Of a stretch of 34,612 bases of DNA, positions 15,303-23,159 are shown in pieces; the first letter of the stretch is position 1; each line of letters begins with the position of its first letter. Source of the DNA: Colwellia sp. (GTDB taxonomy: Bacteria > Pseudomonadota > Gammaproteobacteria > Enterobacterales > Alteromonadaceae); the NCBI GenBank assembly GCA_013215385.1, contig JABSOY010000029.1:1-34612 (forward strand), written 5' to 3'. The position numbers and the translations under genes were made by a program. A model generated the notes under the pieces. It saw only the letters and a program-made list of their open reading frames with translations, did no database searches and was not told the origin of the DNA.

Positions 15303-15617
15303 ATGGATTTTGTATATTACCTTATAATATTTTCAGTGGCTTTATTAGCAAGTTATAAAAAGCTTGAAAATTTAATAGGACAGTATGATTCAATAAAAAG
15401 ATCAGACGACCTTAGCTACAAACATTCACATAACCTTGTTATGGATTTAGGTAATGTACTCATGAACAAAGAAGGCATTGAACAATACAATGAATTGAAG
15501 CCCAAGCTCGAACAAGCTAAACGATATTATTTAAACGCGAGTAATCAAAATGTAGAACGCATTGTTCGTAACAACGAAAGTCAGCTTGAACCCGTAAAGT
15601 TGAAAGTGGTTTCGTAA
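15303..15617 (+). CDS. Single-span membrane protein (accessory cassette, gene 3)
   Basis: 104 residues: an N-terminal membrane anchor (DFVYYLIIFSVALLASY, residues 2-18) with Lys just after it, then a helical soluble part with Asn/Glu/Lys-rich heptads (NELKPKLEQAKRYYLNASNQ). By the positive-inside pattern the soluble part should be cytoplasmic. GGAG lies 10 bases ahead of the ATG at the end of the previous gene. It is the last gene of the cassette and is followed by a strong bidirectional terminator. No family recognised; probably works with the five-helix protein. Confidence 0.6.
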   Translation: MDFVYYLIIFSVALLASYKKLENLIGQYDSIKRSDDLSYKHSHNLVMDLGNVLMNKEGIEQYNELKPKLEQAKRYYLNASNQNVERIVRNNESQLEPVKLKVVS

Positions 15618-15630
15618 AACAACATTCATA

Positions 15631-15658
15631 AAAAAAGCCGCTTACTAAGCGGCTTTTT
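15631..15658. terminator. Bidirectional intrinsic terminator between cassette and PH-SHOCT gene
   Basis: A GCCGCTTA / TAAGCGGC inverted repeat around a very short loop, with six A on the left and six T on the right. It can stop the + strand cassette and the - strand repressor/PH-SHOCT transcript, which converge here. Confidence 0.93.
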
Positions 15659-15693
15659 TGCAGGGGGTATTACATATAATCACGTAGATAAAA

Positions 15694-16197
15694 TTATATT
15701 TTAGCCAGAAGTTCAGATTTTTTACTTTGAAATTCATCTTCGGTTAAAACACCCGCAACTTTTAACTCGCCTAGTTTTTTTAATATTTCCAAGGGATCAT
15801 CATTTACTGCGCTAGCCGTTGGGGCAATAGGGTTAGTTGTTTCTCTACCTGCTTCAATGGCATCTATTAATGCCTGCTCTTTATCTTTATCAACCAAAGT
15901 TTTGAATGTAAGGTCATCATTAGAGGTATGTATACTTATAGTGCGAAAGCCAAGTGTTGATTTTCTTTCAACACTTGTTATTTTTTTGAGGGGGGTAGTT
16001 TCTATTACTTCACCAAGAAAGCCTTTTCGGTGAAAGGCCACTTGAGTATTGGTTATTAATAATGATCCATTATGTTGGGTGTCTTTCCCTTTTCCCATCG
16101 TTTTACCAATATAGCCATCAGCCCAAGCAACAATTTTTTCATTCGCTTTTAGGTGATTATTTCTAAAGTTAATAACGTGTTTTGACTCTTTAGCCAT
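15694..16197 (-). CDS. PH-domain plus SHOCT protein, co-directional with the repressor
   Basis: 167 residues in two parts. Residues 15-115 look like the bacterial PH domain of the YokE/PF14470 kind: a NGSLLITNTQVAFHRKG strand pair, then TPLKKITSVERKSTLGFRTI. The C-terminus (DPLEILKKLGELKVAGVLTE..F..KK.ELL) is a SHOCT domain, a short motif often at the end of membrane or stress proteins. A linker of about 25 Ala/Pro/Asn residues joins them. No membrane helix is present. It starts 59 bases after the repressor stop on the same strand, so it should be expressed from the prophage. It is a candidate superinfection-exclusion or conversion factor. The domain call is good; role inferred. Confidence 0.75.
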   Translation of the reverse strand: MAKESKHVINFRNNHLKANEKIVAWADGYIGKTMGKGKDTQHNGSLLITNTQVAFHRKGFLGEVIETTPLKKITSVERKSTLGFRTISIHTSNDDLTFKTLVDKDKEQALIDAIEAGRETTNPIAPTASAVNDDPLEILKKLGELKVAGVLTEDEFQSKKSELLAKI

Positions 16198-16256
16198 GAT
16201 TATTTCCTTATATGTTTTTTTGATCCATCAAAAATCATTTATAGATTGATTTTAAT

Positions 16257-16733
16257 TTATGCGCTTTTAATTGCTTTACTACTGGTTTGATAACGGCTCT
16301 CAATAAGTGACCGAACATCTTTCAGTATCAGTGTACCTGAATCGTCAAATACTTTTTTATTGTCTTTATCTGGGGTAAACCAACCTAAGTGACAAAACAT
16401 TAATAATGAATCGCCAACCGTTTTTATAAATTCTTTGTCAAATTCATCTTGAGATAAAGCTTCATTCTTAAGCGCTTGCTCTGAATCAATATCACCTGGT
16501 GCTATTTGACCAGACTCGGGATTTGTTGTGTCTGATATAAGCCAAAGTGCATATTTGTTACAAGCAGGGTGGGTCGCTACTTTCTGTAATGTTATTGAGC
16601 CGACCTCAGTAAAACCACCTTCATTCTTTTTGTATGAGCTAATGCCTAGCCCAATTAAATCAGAAAATTTTTGTTGGCTTAGTCCTGTAGTAGACCTAAT
16701 TAACTTTAACTTTTCACCAAAACTTATTGACAT
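16257..16733 (-). CDS. Phage repressor (CI-like, XRE-type HTH, no peptidase domain)
   Basis: 158 residues. Residues 4-60 form a helix-turn-helix of the XRE/CI kind: FGEKLKLIRSTTGLSQQKFS, then DLIGLGISSYKKNE. The C-terminal part is helical and probably dimerises. There is no S24 serine/lysine peptidase, unlike lambda CI, so it cannot self-cleave with RecA. SOS control would need another factor. It is transcribed away from the AlpA-type gene across a 201-bp region with repeated GGTTCAC motifs, one of which abuts its start codon. This is the lysogeny switch. A TATATAT -10-like element lies at 16748-16755 on its upstream side. Confidence 0.85.
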   Translation of the reverse strand: MSISFGEKLKLIRSTTGLSQQKFSDLIGLGISSYKKNEGGFTEVGSITLQKVATHPACNKYALWLISDTTNPESGQIAPGDIDSEQALKNEALSQDEFDKEFIKTVGDSLLMFCHLGWFTPDKDNKKVFDDSGTLILKDVRSLIESRYQTSSKAIKSA

Positions 16734-16934
16734 GGTTCACCAAGAGGATATATATTGTCCATAGAGTCCTTGCGGTGAACTAAGATAATGCATTCGGTTC
16801 ACTTTAAGGTGTCATTAGTGGCTAAAAGTAGACACTAAGAAAATATTAGCATATACAGTGTCACTTTTGGAACCATCAATAATTAACTTTAGTTAATTAA
16901 ATAGATTTACTTAAGAAATTAAAAGGAAATTCAA
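16734..16934. promoter_or_regulatory. Divergent lysis-lysogeny switch region with repeated operator-like motifs
   Basis: GGTTCAC occurs at 16734-16740 and 16796-16802, and inverted (GTGAACC-type) at 16774-16780. A second motif, GTGTC, occurs at 16809-16813 and 16858-16862, and inverted as GACAC at 16831-16835. The first set lies on the repressor side, the second on the AlpA side. A possible early promoter is TTGGAA (16867-16872) with TAGTTA (16890-16895) at 17-bp spacing. Two motif classes suggest separate sites for repressor and AlpA-type protein. Confidence 0.6.
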
Positions 16935-17216
16935 ATGAAATCTCAAGCAAGAACAAACATTAAAGGTGAAGAGCTAACCCTTAAAGACCGTTTTATGAAA
17001 GCCAATGAAGTTGTAAAAATATGCAGTTTGTCTCGTCCGGGCATATATAAGCTTATGGATAACTTCAAATTCCCACCGTCGTTCCATATTTCAGAAGCTC
17101 GTGTTGGTTGGCTTGAAAGTGACGTACTTGAATGGATGCGCCTAGGTTGCCAAGGTTTCTATGAAACATACGGTAAAGAGCTAAAGCAATCACACGATGA
17201 AAAACTTGCCGCATAA
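16935..17216 (+). CDS. AlpA-family regulator (Cox/excisionase-like)
   Basis: 93 residues with a MerR/AlpA-type helix-turn-helix: MKANEVVKICSLSRPGIYKL (about residues 21-40), the wing RVGWLESDVLEWM (about 55-67) and a short charged tail. Proteins of this type act as Cox-like switch regulators and often as excisionases that steer integrase to excision. It is the first gene of the rightward early operon, facing the repressor. AAAAGGAAAT gives a strong ribosome site. It probably represses the repressor promoter and binds attP arms. Confidence 0.85.
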   Translation: MKSQARTNIKGEELTLKDRFMKANEVVKICSLSRPGIYKLMDNFKFPPSFHISEARVGWLESDVLEWMRLGCQGFYETYGKELKQSHDEKLAA

Positions 17217-17253
17217 TTCTATTTATTACATAGGCGTTTTATTGGATTAAAAA

Positions 17254-17670
17254 ATGAAATATAGAGCAGGGTATTTATTTAAAATAAGCCATACGGAAAT
17301 TCACTATCTAAAAAACAAGAAAATTGACCGTCGAAAAAAATACGGCAATAATTTTTCAAGAGATAAAAGTGAGGCTTACATCTTCAATGACAAAGCAGAT
17401 TTTGAGGCACAGATTACAAGGTTTCTTGATGCTGCTAATAGTGAAGATGGTAATCATGATTACCATTTTGTACTGGCTTTTGAAGAAATCAAAGAAAATA
17501 AGTTTGAATTAAAAGAACAAGGTGAACACCCTTGTAAATATTGCGGCTCTTACAAATACACGCAGACTCTTGGAGATGTTGGTGTTATTTGTAAAGAATG
17601 TTTATGTAAATCAATTGATAGCGCTTTGAATCACACACTAGAAAGATTAGGTGTTGATCATAGAGTTTAA
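17254..17670 (+). CDS. Small zinc-ribbon-like early protein, unknown function
   Basis: 138 residues. The first 90 residues are charged (KYRAGYLFKISHTEIHYLKN; RRKKYGNNFSRDKSEAYIFN). The C-terminal third has HPCKYCGSYKYTQTLGDVGV followed by CKECLC, so two CxxC pairs likely bind zinc. The size and place in an early operon fit a small host-interfering or regulatory protein. The A-rich codon use is stronger than in neighbours, hinting at separate acquisition. No family recognised. The start is the first ATG; its ribosome site is poor. Confidence 0.55.
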   Translation: MKYRAGYLFKISHTEIHYLKNKKIDRRKKYGNNFSRDKSEAYIFNDKADFEAQITRFLDAANSEDGNHDYHFVLAFEEIKENKFELKEQGEHPCKYCGSYKYTQTLGDVGVICKECLCKSIDSALNHTLERLGVDHRV

Positions 17671-17709
17671 ATTTTGGATTTAAAAAATAATAAGCACGGA
17701 GTAATGAAC

Positions 17710-18066
17710 ATGTTAGCGAATGCGAAAATTTTACCCGTAACAAAAGACGTAAAAATAAAGTCACCGGCTAATTTAACCGTAGTTGAAAAGCCAAGAAGAT
17801 TAAGCCAAGAACAAGCACTTGTTGAAATGCGTGGCAGGTTAAAAGATAAAAATAATCCTAGTTATGTATACAACCAAGTTCTAACGACAAGCCAACGTAA
17901 GGTTTTATGTTTTTCCGCCCAGTTAAGTCGCACTGATTTGGAATTAAGCTTTGAACAATTAAGTGCTGATGCACGAATGAAAATTCAGAAAGCATTAGTG
18001 TTGTTAAGGTCTTTATATGGTGCATTTGATGATGCACGGTCGCTTGATTTAAAGCTGTTTGTTTAA
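17710..18066 (+). CDS. Early operon hypothetical protein
   Basis: 118 residues from ATG 17710, chosen because CGGAG lies 8 bases upstream; ATG 17704 is too close to it. The protein is basic near the N-terminus (EKPRRLSQEQALVEMRGRLK) and then helical (LTTSQRKVLCFSAQLSRTDL, then a RMKIQKALVLLRSLYGA helix). It occupies the place of small replication-control genes in P2-like phages, such as P2 B, but I see no convincing match. No membrane segment. Function unknown. Confidence 0.5.
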   Translation: MLANAKILPVTKDVKIKSPANLTVVEKPRRLSQEQALVEMRGRLKDKNNPSYVYNQVLTTSQRKVLCFSAQLSRTDLELSFEQLSADARMKIQKALVLLRSLYGAFDDARSLDLKLFV

Positions 18067-18115
18067 CGAATAACCCCCTCTTTTAAATAATAAAAAATAC
18101 TAAGGAATATTAGTT

Positions 18116-18394
18116 ATGGATAAGTGCACCCAAAATTTAGTAAGCGGCGTAATTACAACCGTATTAAATAATGTAAATAACGCCATATGTTTTTACACAA
18201 AAAGGCCATCGTTAGCTATGCGTTTAAGCCTTGAAGAAACGGTAACCGACAATTTGTCATTTGCTGAACTTGTTAAAAGTAATTCAGCAGAAGGGAAAAG
18301 GTTACTAGAAAAACTGAATAAGTTAAACGACTGCCTGATTAATCGTCTACCGATATTTCCAATAGATATTAACCTTTCAGGTGAACAATCATGA
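18116..18394 (+). CDS. Early operon hypothetical protein
   Basis: 92 residues with the start ATGGATAAGTGC after TAAGGAATATTAGTT, a clear ribosome site. It is mostly helical (SLEETVTDNLSFAELVKSNS, then a RLLEKLNKLNDCLI helix) and soluble, with three Cys and no known motif. The stop overlaps the next gene by four bases (ATGA), so the two are translated together. Place just before the replication protein suggests an early accessory role. No family recognised. Confidence 0.5.
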   Translation: MDKCTQNLVSGVITTVLNNVNNAICFYTKRPSLAMRLSLEETVTDNLSFAELVKSNSAEGKRLLEKLNKLNDCLINRLPIFPIDINLSGEQS

Positions 18395-18624
18395 GCCGCT
18401 TAACAAGTACAACATTACCAAGCCATATTATTAGTTTATCTATAAACATGGACCGTATTAACTTACTTAAAAAATACGGCTTTACTGAGCAAAATAACAT
18501 TGTCAGTTACCGCGACAAAGTCAGTAAAAACAAACCTGCACAAACCCTACATAAAGTAAAAGCACTTGCTGAACATGCTAGAAAACTAAACTTGTACGTT
18601 GACCGTTGTGTTGGTTTGGCTTAA
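18391..18624 (+). CDS. Early operon hypothetical protein directly upstream of replication gene
   Basis: 77 residues, basic and soluble (LLKKYGFTEQNNIVSYRDKV; AEHARKLNLYVDR). It overlaps the previous gene by four bases, and its stop overlaps the replication gene start by one base. Such tight coupling suggests a fixed ratio with the replication protein. No family recognised. Confidence 0.5.
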   Translation: MSRLTSTTLPSHIISLSINMDRINLLKKYGFTEQNNIVSYRDKVSKNKPAQTLHKVKALAEHARKLNLYVDRCVGLA

Positions 18625-20936
18625 TGCACGACAAAAAAACCAAACTCGATACCTTAAATTTATCAGGCATAGCCAGAGGTATTATTAGTTCAATTGACGA
18701 TATACGTGATCATAATTTTATTGCCAAAGGTTTGGGCAGTGTGCCCATTCCTTTGCAGTCGCGTTTAGCCAAGCAATATGTTGACCGTTACAACAAAAAT
18801 AGTAAGAAAGCAGAATACGATGCAAACCGATGGTTTGATCTTACTATGCAAAAATTAAAGCCGCGCTTTAGTGTGTTATTCCGTATTACTCAGAATATGC
18901 CATTACCATGGCATATTCTAAGTAATAAAGATAAAACAAAACATTACGCAACGACTACAGCAAAGGAATGCGTCTCTCTTTTACTTGATGTTTCAGACGG
19001 CCTAGCCGATGAAGACTACGAAGTAATATTAAAAGAAAGTTATGAGAAGGTCGGTGAATATACGCAAAAAATTGGTGTTTTTCTTCCCTTTTGGGACGTT
19101 CGTCAAGACGTAACGTTAGAAGCACTAGAAGTTGCGTTATTAAAAGCACAGTGCGAAAACTGGTGGGCAACTAAACTTAAGTCTGTTCGTAAACGTTATT
19201 TAGAATTACTCGAAATTGCCACCGGGCAGGTGGGTAAAGATGTTTTTCGCACTAAAAATAATAAATCAATAAAGCGTAAAGGCATAAGCCCTTACTCGTC
19301 AAAACAAGCACAGGCCGAATTTAGAGAACAACAAAAGTCAGGTCGTGATTTTCTCAGTAAACTTGAATTAGAAAACGACCAAGGCGAAGTAATTGATTTA
19401 CTAAAAGCCGTTGATAAAGGCATGGCCAACCCAGTAAATCGCAGAAATGAGCTAATGCTTAGAATGCGAGAAACTGAAGAACTGGCCGACGAAATGGGCT
19501 ATGTCGGTGTGTTTTATACGCTTACATGCCCTTCAAAATATCACCCTAAATCGCACAAGTGGAACGGCTCAACCCCGAAAGACTCACAAGCCTATTTAGT
19601 TAAAACATGGTCACAAACACGTTCAAAGTTGAACCGTTTAGGTATTAATTACTTTGGTATTCGTGTCGCTGAACCGCATGCAGATGCTTGCCCACATTGG
19701 CACATGATGTTGTTTATGCCAAAAAATAAAGTGCAATGGGTTAATGCCATTATACGAAAATACTTTATTAGTGAAGACCGCCAAGAATTAATTAACCGTT
19801 ATGAAGACAGAGCCACTTTATTCAAAGCATATAAACAAAAGCGTCGTTTATGGGGCCATAAAAAAAGCCAAGGCATAAAGACCAAAGCACCAAATAAATT
19901 TTATAGAACCTTTTCACCACGCTTCACCGCCGTACTTATGGATAAAACCAAGGGTAGTGCTGCCGGATATATCGCTAAATACATTTCAAAAAATATTGAT
20001 GGTTATCAAGTCACTGATCACGAAGACGATGAAACAGGAGAAAACATTGTTGTTAACCCTGTTTTGGCTTGGGCCAGTACATGGGGTATTCGTCAATTTC
20101 AATTTCAAGGTAGCCCAAGCGTAACCGTTTACCGTGAATTACGCCGAGTGCGTAAGCCTGTTGAACAGTTCGATTTAGAACGAGTTAGGCAAGCGGCCGA
20201 CGTAGGCAGCTGGTTAAATTTCTCTAAGTTAATGGGCGGTATGTGCATTGGCCGAAATGCCAATTTTAAAACAGCATATGAAATTACCCCTATGGGCAAT
20301 AAATATGCTGAAGCCGTTAAGCGCGTAAAAGGCGTGGTTACTGGCACAAGTGCTATTGCGCAAGCAGTTAGAGAATTAAGAGGTGAAGTAAGCGTAACAG
20401 AAGATGCAACGCTATTAACTCGCGTTACCACATGGGTAAAACAGTTAAAGGGAACAGCGGAAAGATTAGCGGCTCAAGACGCAGGTTTTGTCGGCGCAGC
20501 CGACCAGTCTTGGACTAGTGGGAATAACTGTACGCCAATGGCTACAACCACTAGAGCAGAGTTAAAGCTCGGCATGTTGGGTTTATCGAAAAATGAAATT
20601 TTCGAGATAAAAAAAGGTAAGAAGGTCCGCAAAAAAGACCGTATTTACCAACTAATAGATAAACAAGTGGTTAGTTTTGATATTGAAAGCCTAAGTAAAC
20701 AGCAACAAAAAGACGAAATTAAACATTTTGCGGCTGTTAATGCCCGTAAATCAATGCGAGGCGAGCCAAATAAGGTTGATTGGCAATTAGCTAAAGACCT
20801 TGTTGCTTGTGCCTTCAGTCATGCATTCAACGATGGCCGAGCGATACCAAACGATGACGATTGGCAATATGCCCGTGATGTTGAGTCGGGCGACGCTGAA
20901 TTAGATTGGTGGGACGCGGGGCTAATGTCAGCCTAA
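18624..20936 (+). CDS. Replication endonuclease, P2 gpA-like (rolling circle, HUH type)
   Basis: 770 residues from ATG 18624, which overlaps the preceding stop. The long N-terminal half has helices and basic stretches, the catalytic domain lies at about 300-470. It holds EPHADACPHWHMMLF with the metal-binding pair His358 and His360, and the two-tyrosine motif GYIAKYISKNID with Tyr449 and Tyr453. The enzyme nicks one strand at the origin, stays bound through tyrosine and starts rolling-circle replication. In P2 the origin lies inside gene A, so it may lie here too. It is close to P2 gpA in length (761). Confidence 0.93.
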   Translation: MHDKKTKLDTLNLSGIARGIISSIDDIRDHNFIAKGLGSVPIPLQSRLAKQYVDRYNKNSKKAEYDANRWFDLTMQKLKPRFSVLFRITQNMPLPWHILSNKDKTKHYATTTAKECVSLLLDVSDGLADEDYEVILKESYEKVGEYTQKIGVFLPFWDVRQDVTLEALEVALLKAQCENWWATKLKSVRKRYLELLEIATGQVGKDVFRTKNNKSIKRKGISPYSSKQAQAEFREQQKSGRDFLSKLELENDQGEVIDLLKAVDKGMANPVNRRNELMLRMRETEELADEMGYVGVFYTLTCPSKYHPKSHKWNGSTPKDSQAYLVKTWSQTRSKLNRLGINYFGIRVAEPHADACPHWHMMLFMPKNKVQWVNAIIRKYFISEDRQELINRYEDRATLFKAYKQKRRLWGHKKSQGIKTKAPNKFYRTFSPRFTAVLMDKTKGSAAGYIAKYISKNIDGYQVTDHEDDETGENIVVNPVLAWASTWGIRQFQFQGSPSVTVYRELRRVRKPVEQFDLERVRQAADVGSWLNFSKLMGGMCIGRNANFKTAYEITPMGNKYAEAVKRVKGVVTGTSAIAQAVRELRGEVSVTEDATLLTRVTTWVKQLKGTAERLAAQDAGFVGAADQSWTSGNNCTPMATTTRAELKLGMLGLSKNEIFEIKKGKKVRKKDRIYQLIDKQVVSFDIESLSKQQQKDEIKHFAAVNARKSMRGEPNKVDWQLAKDLVACAFSHAFNDGRAIPNDDDWQYARDVESGDAELDWWDAGLMSA

Positions 20937-20961
20937 TTTTTAGTAAGTACCAGGAGGAAAA

Positions 20962-21174
20962 ATGAAAAAAGCTAAATTAACAAAATTTGAGCGAGCAACT
21001 GTTGAACAATTGGTTTCTTGCAAAATGACTAAACGTGAAAAAGAAACCGATGAACAGCTTAATTTAAGAATTGAAGAAAAAATGCAGTGCCCAAACTTTA
21101 TTGATGAAGCAAAGGCATTGGCCGCGAACTGGAACAAACAACGAGCAGAAAAGGGGTTAGTGCTATGGGTGTAA
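20962..21174 (+). CDS. Early operon hypothetical protein
   Basis: 70 residues, charged and helical (KAKLTKFERATVEQLVSCKM, then a ETDEQLNLRIEEKMQ helix), with no motif. It has the strongest ribosome site in the early region (CAGGAGGAAAAATG). It overlaps the next gene by 10 bases and lies between the replication protein and methyltransferase. Function unknown. Confidence 0.55.
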   Translation: MKKAKLTKFERATVEQLVSCKMTKREKETDEQLNLRIEEKMQCPNFIDEAKALAANWNKQRAEKGLVLWV

Positions 21175-21395
21175 GTAAGTCTGATTGTATAGAAAATGCA
21201 TTTGTCTTAAAGATTGGCGATCGATACTTTTGTGGGTTTTCTAAAACAGGTAGGGCAATGACCGCTTGGTCGTTGGCAGGTGCAAAAACGTATATGCCTT
21301 TTCAAACCGTTAGCAATGAATGGTTGCATGATGATTTAGCAAAACTTGATGCTAAAAAGAAAAAGTATGTAAGAAAAACAATTTCTATAACTTAA
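21165..21395 (+). CDS. Early operon hypothetical protein
   Basis: 76 residues. A strand-rich N-terminal half (FVLKIGDRYFCGFSKTGRAM) and a basic, helical C-terminal part ending DAKKKKYVRKTISI. No named family. It overlaps the previous gene by 10 bases and ends 14 bases before the methyltransferase start, within the same transcript. It may be a small partner of phage replication or modification; nothing in the sequence proves it. Confidence 0.5.
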   Translation: MGVSKSDCIENAFVLKIGDRYFCGFSKTGRAMTAWSLAGAKTYMPFQTVSNEWLHDDLAKLDAKKKKYVRKTISIT

Positions 21396-21409
21396 TAAAG
21401 GAAATGCTC

Positions 21410-22858
21410 ATGAATACTAATGAAAATATGCTTTTACCAGGTGAATTAGTTGTCGATAATTATTGTGGCGGTGGTGGTGCAAGTACTGGCCTTGAAATGT
21501 TTTTAAAATGCAAAGTGGATATTGCAATAAACCACAATAAAGAAGCCATTGATATGCACAAAGTTAATCATCCTGATACTAAACATTATTGCGAATCTGT
21601 TTGGGATGTTGACCCCGTTAAAGCGTGCGGTGGTCGTCCCGTTGGTGTTGCGTGGTTTTCACCAGATTGTACGCACTTTTCAAAAGCAAAAGGGAGCACA
21701 CCCGTAAGTAAAAATATTCGTGCGCTTGCTTGGGTTGCTGTTAAATGGGCGGCTTTAGTGCCTGTTCGTGTTATCCCATTAGAGAACGTAGAAGAATTTC
21801 TAACATGGGGGCCAGTTGTTGACGGTAAACCTTGTAAAGAACGTAAAGGTGAAATATTCAAGGGCTTTATTAAGGCACTAACTACAGGGCTAGAAAAAGA
21901 AAGTCCTGTTTATAGCGACATTTATCATGCCCTATTTAAATTTAATTACGACATTGAATATAAACTGTCATTGTACAAAAAAATAAAGGCCGGCTTAGGT
22001 TACGATGTTGAATGGAAAATATTAAAAGCGTGTGATTATGGTGTGCCAACGATTAGAAAACGTTTCTTTTTAATTGCCAGGAATGATGGTCAACCCATTG
22101 TTTGGCCTGAAGTCACCCACGGTGATGTAAATAGCGGTTTATTACCTTATAAAACGGTGGCTGATCATGTTATTGATTGGTCATTACCTGCAAAATCTAT
22201 TTTTAATCGTAAGCGCCCTTTAGCTGAAAAAACAATGCAGAGAATTGCTAAGGGAATTCAACGTTTTGTTATTGATAATCCCGAACCTTATATCGTAAAA
22301 GGTGAAATAGTGCCGTTTATTACTGAATGCGCGAACGGAAGTAGTCAACGAAATATGTCTGCTAATGAGCCATTAAGAACTATTTGTGCACAAGTAAAGG
22401 GCGGTCATTTTGCTTTAGTTACAAGCTATATCGTTAAAATGCGTGGTACTAATTTGGGTCACAAAATTGACGAACCATTACATACAATTTCAGCAGGTGG
22501 AAATCATCATGGTGAAGTAAGAGCGTTTCTAATTAAATATTACGGAAAAGTAGGCGGTCAATCAGTAACATCGCCATTACATACGGTTAGAGCTAATGAC
22601 TGTTTTGGTTTGGTACTCATTAAAGGCGAAAAATATCAAATTGTAGATATTGCTTTGCGAATGTTGGCTCCACATGAATTATATGCGGCTCACGACTTCC
22701 CTAGAGATTATAAGATAAGCCATAACAGCGAAGGGAAAAAGAACACCATAAAAAATCAAGTGGCTAGGGTTGGTAATTCAGTCCCCCCAACCATGGCCGG
22801 ATTAATAGCTTACGCTAATTTAGGTCCAATGAAGCAGCAAAGTAATATTGCGGCTTAA
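21410..22858 (+). CDS. C5 cytosine DNA methyltransferase (orphan, phage-encoded)
   Basis: 482 residues from ATG 21410, preferred to 21404 because AAAGGA is 8 bases upstream of it. Motif I is VDNYCGGGGASTGLE (residues 15-29), motif IV is WFSPDCTHFS with catalytic Cys87, motif VI is PLENVEEF, motif VIII is TIRKRFFLIAR and the C-terminal motif X is QVARVGNSVPPTMAG. Motif IV carries Asp between Pro and Cys (PDC) instead of the usual PC. It methylates cytosine in an unknown target. No restriction enzyme lies nearby, so it probably guards phage DNA from host restriction or marks it. Last gene of the early operon. Confidence 0.92.
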   Translation: MNTNENMLLPGELVVDNYCGGGGASTGLEMFLKCKVDIAINHNKEAIDMHKVNHPDTKHYCESVWDVDPVKACGGRPVGVAWFSPDCTHFSKAKGSTPVSKNIRALAWVAVKWAALVPVRVIPLENVEEFLTWGPVVDGKPCKERKGEIFKGFIKALTTGLEKESPVYSDIYHALFKFNYDIEYKLSLYKKIKAGLGYDVEWKILKACDYGVPTIRKRFFLIARNDGQPIVWPEVTHGDVNSGLLPYKTVADHVIDWSLPAKSIFNRKRPLAEKTMQRIAKGIQRFVIDNPEPYIVKGEIVPFITECANGSSQRNMSANEPLRTICAQVKGGHFALVTSYIVKMRGTNLGHKIDEPLHTISAGGNHHGEVRAFLIKYYGKVGGQSVTSPLHTVRANDCFGLVLIKGEKYQIVDIALRMLAPHELYAAHDFPRDYKISHNSEGKKNTIKNQVARVGNSVPPTMAGLIAYANLGPMKQQSNIAA

Positions 22859-23159
22859 TAGTAAAAATAGGAAATAGCGTTTTACTATCGTCCATTGACT
22901 TTAACTGGCAAGCTGAAAATAAATTATGTAGTGTTTATATAGGGGTAATTAACACAATAAGCCCTGATGCATAACAAAAAAGGTAAGTCATTGTTTTTTA
23001 TGTTTATTGGCTTTTTTCAAGCAAAAAGTAGTAAAAGTGTAAAAAAATATTTTAAAAAATTTAAATTACAAAAGTTAATTAAAAGAAAGTGTTGCATTTA
23101 TTCAAAATCAAAAGCAATACCATTAGCAAGTTAGTAGTTACTAACTGTGGTTTTACTCT
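22859..23159. other. AT-rich non-coding stretch with a perfect palindrome
   Basis: No gene seen. AT-rich with A and T tracts. GTTAGTAGTTACTAAC (23130-23145) is a 7-bp inverted repeat around GT. TTGCAT at 23092 could be a -35 element, but no well-spaced -10 is clear. P2-type phages carry cos close to the portal-side end, so cos could be in or near this block. It cannot be located from sequence alone. Confidence 0.4.

Noticed and set aside
22859-23159. Possible cos site in this stretch.
   Set aside because: Position fits P2-type order, but no GC-rich cohesive-end-like sequence could be recognised. Not called.
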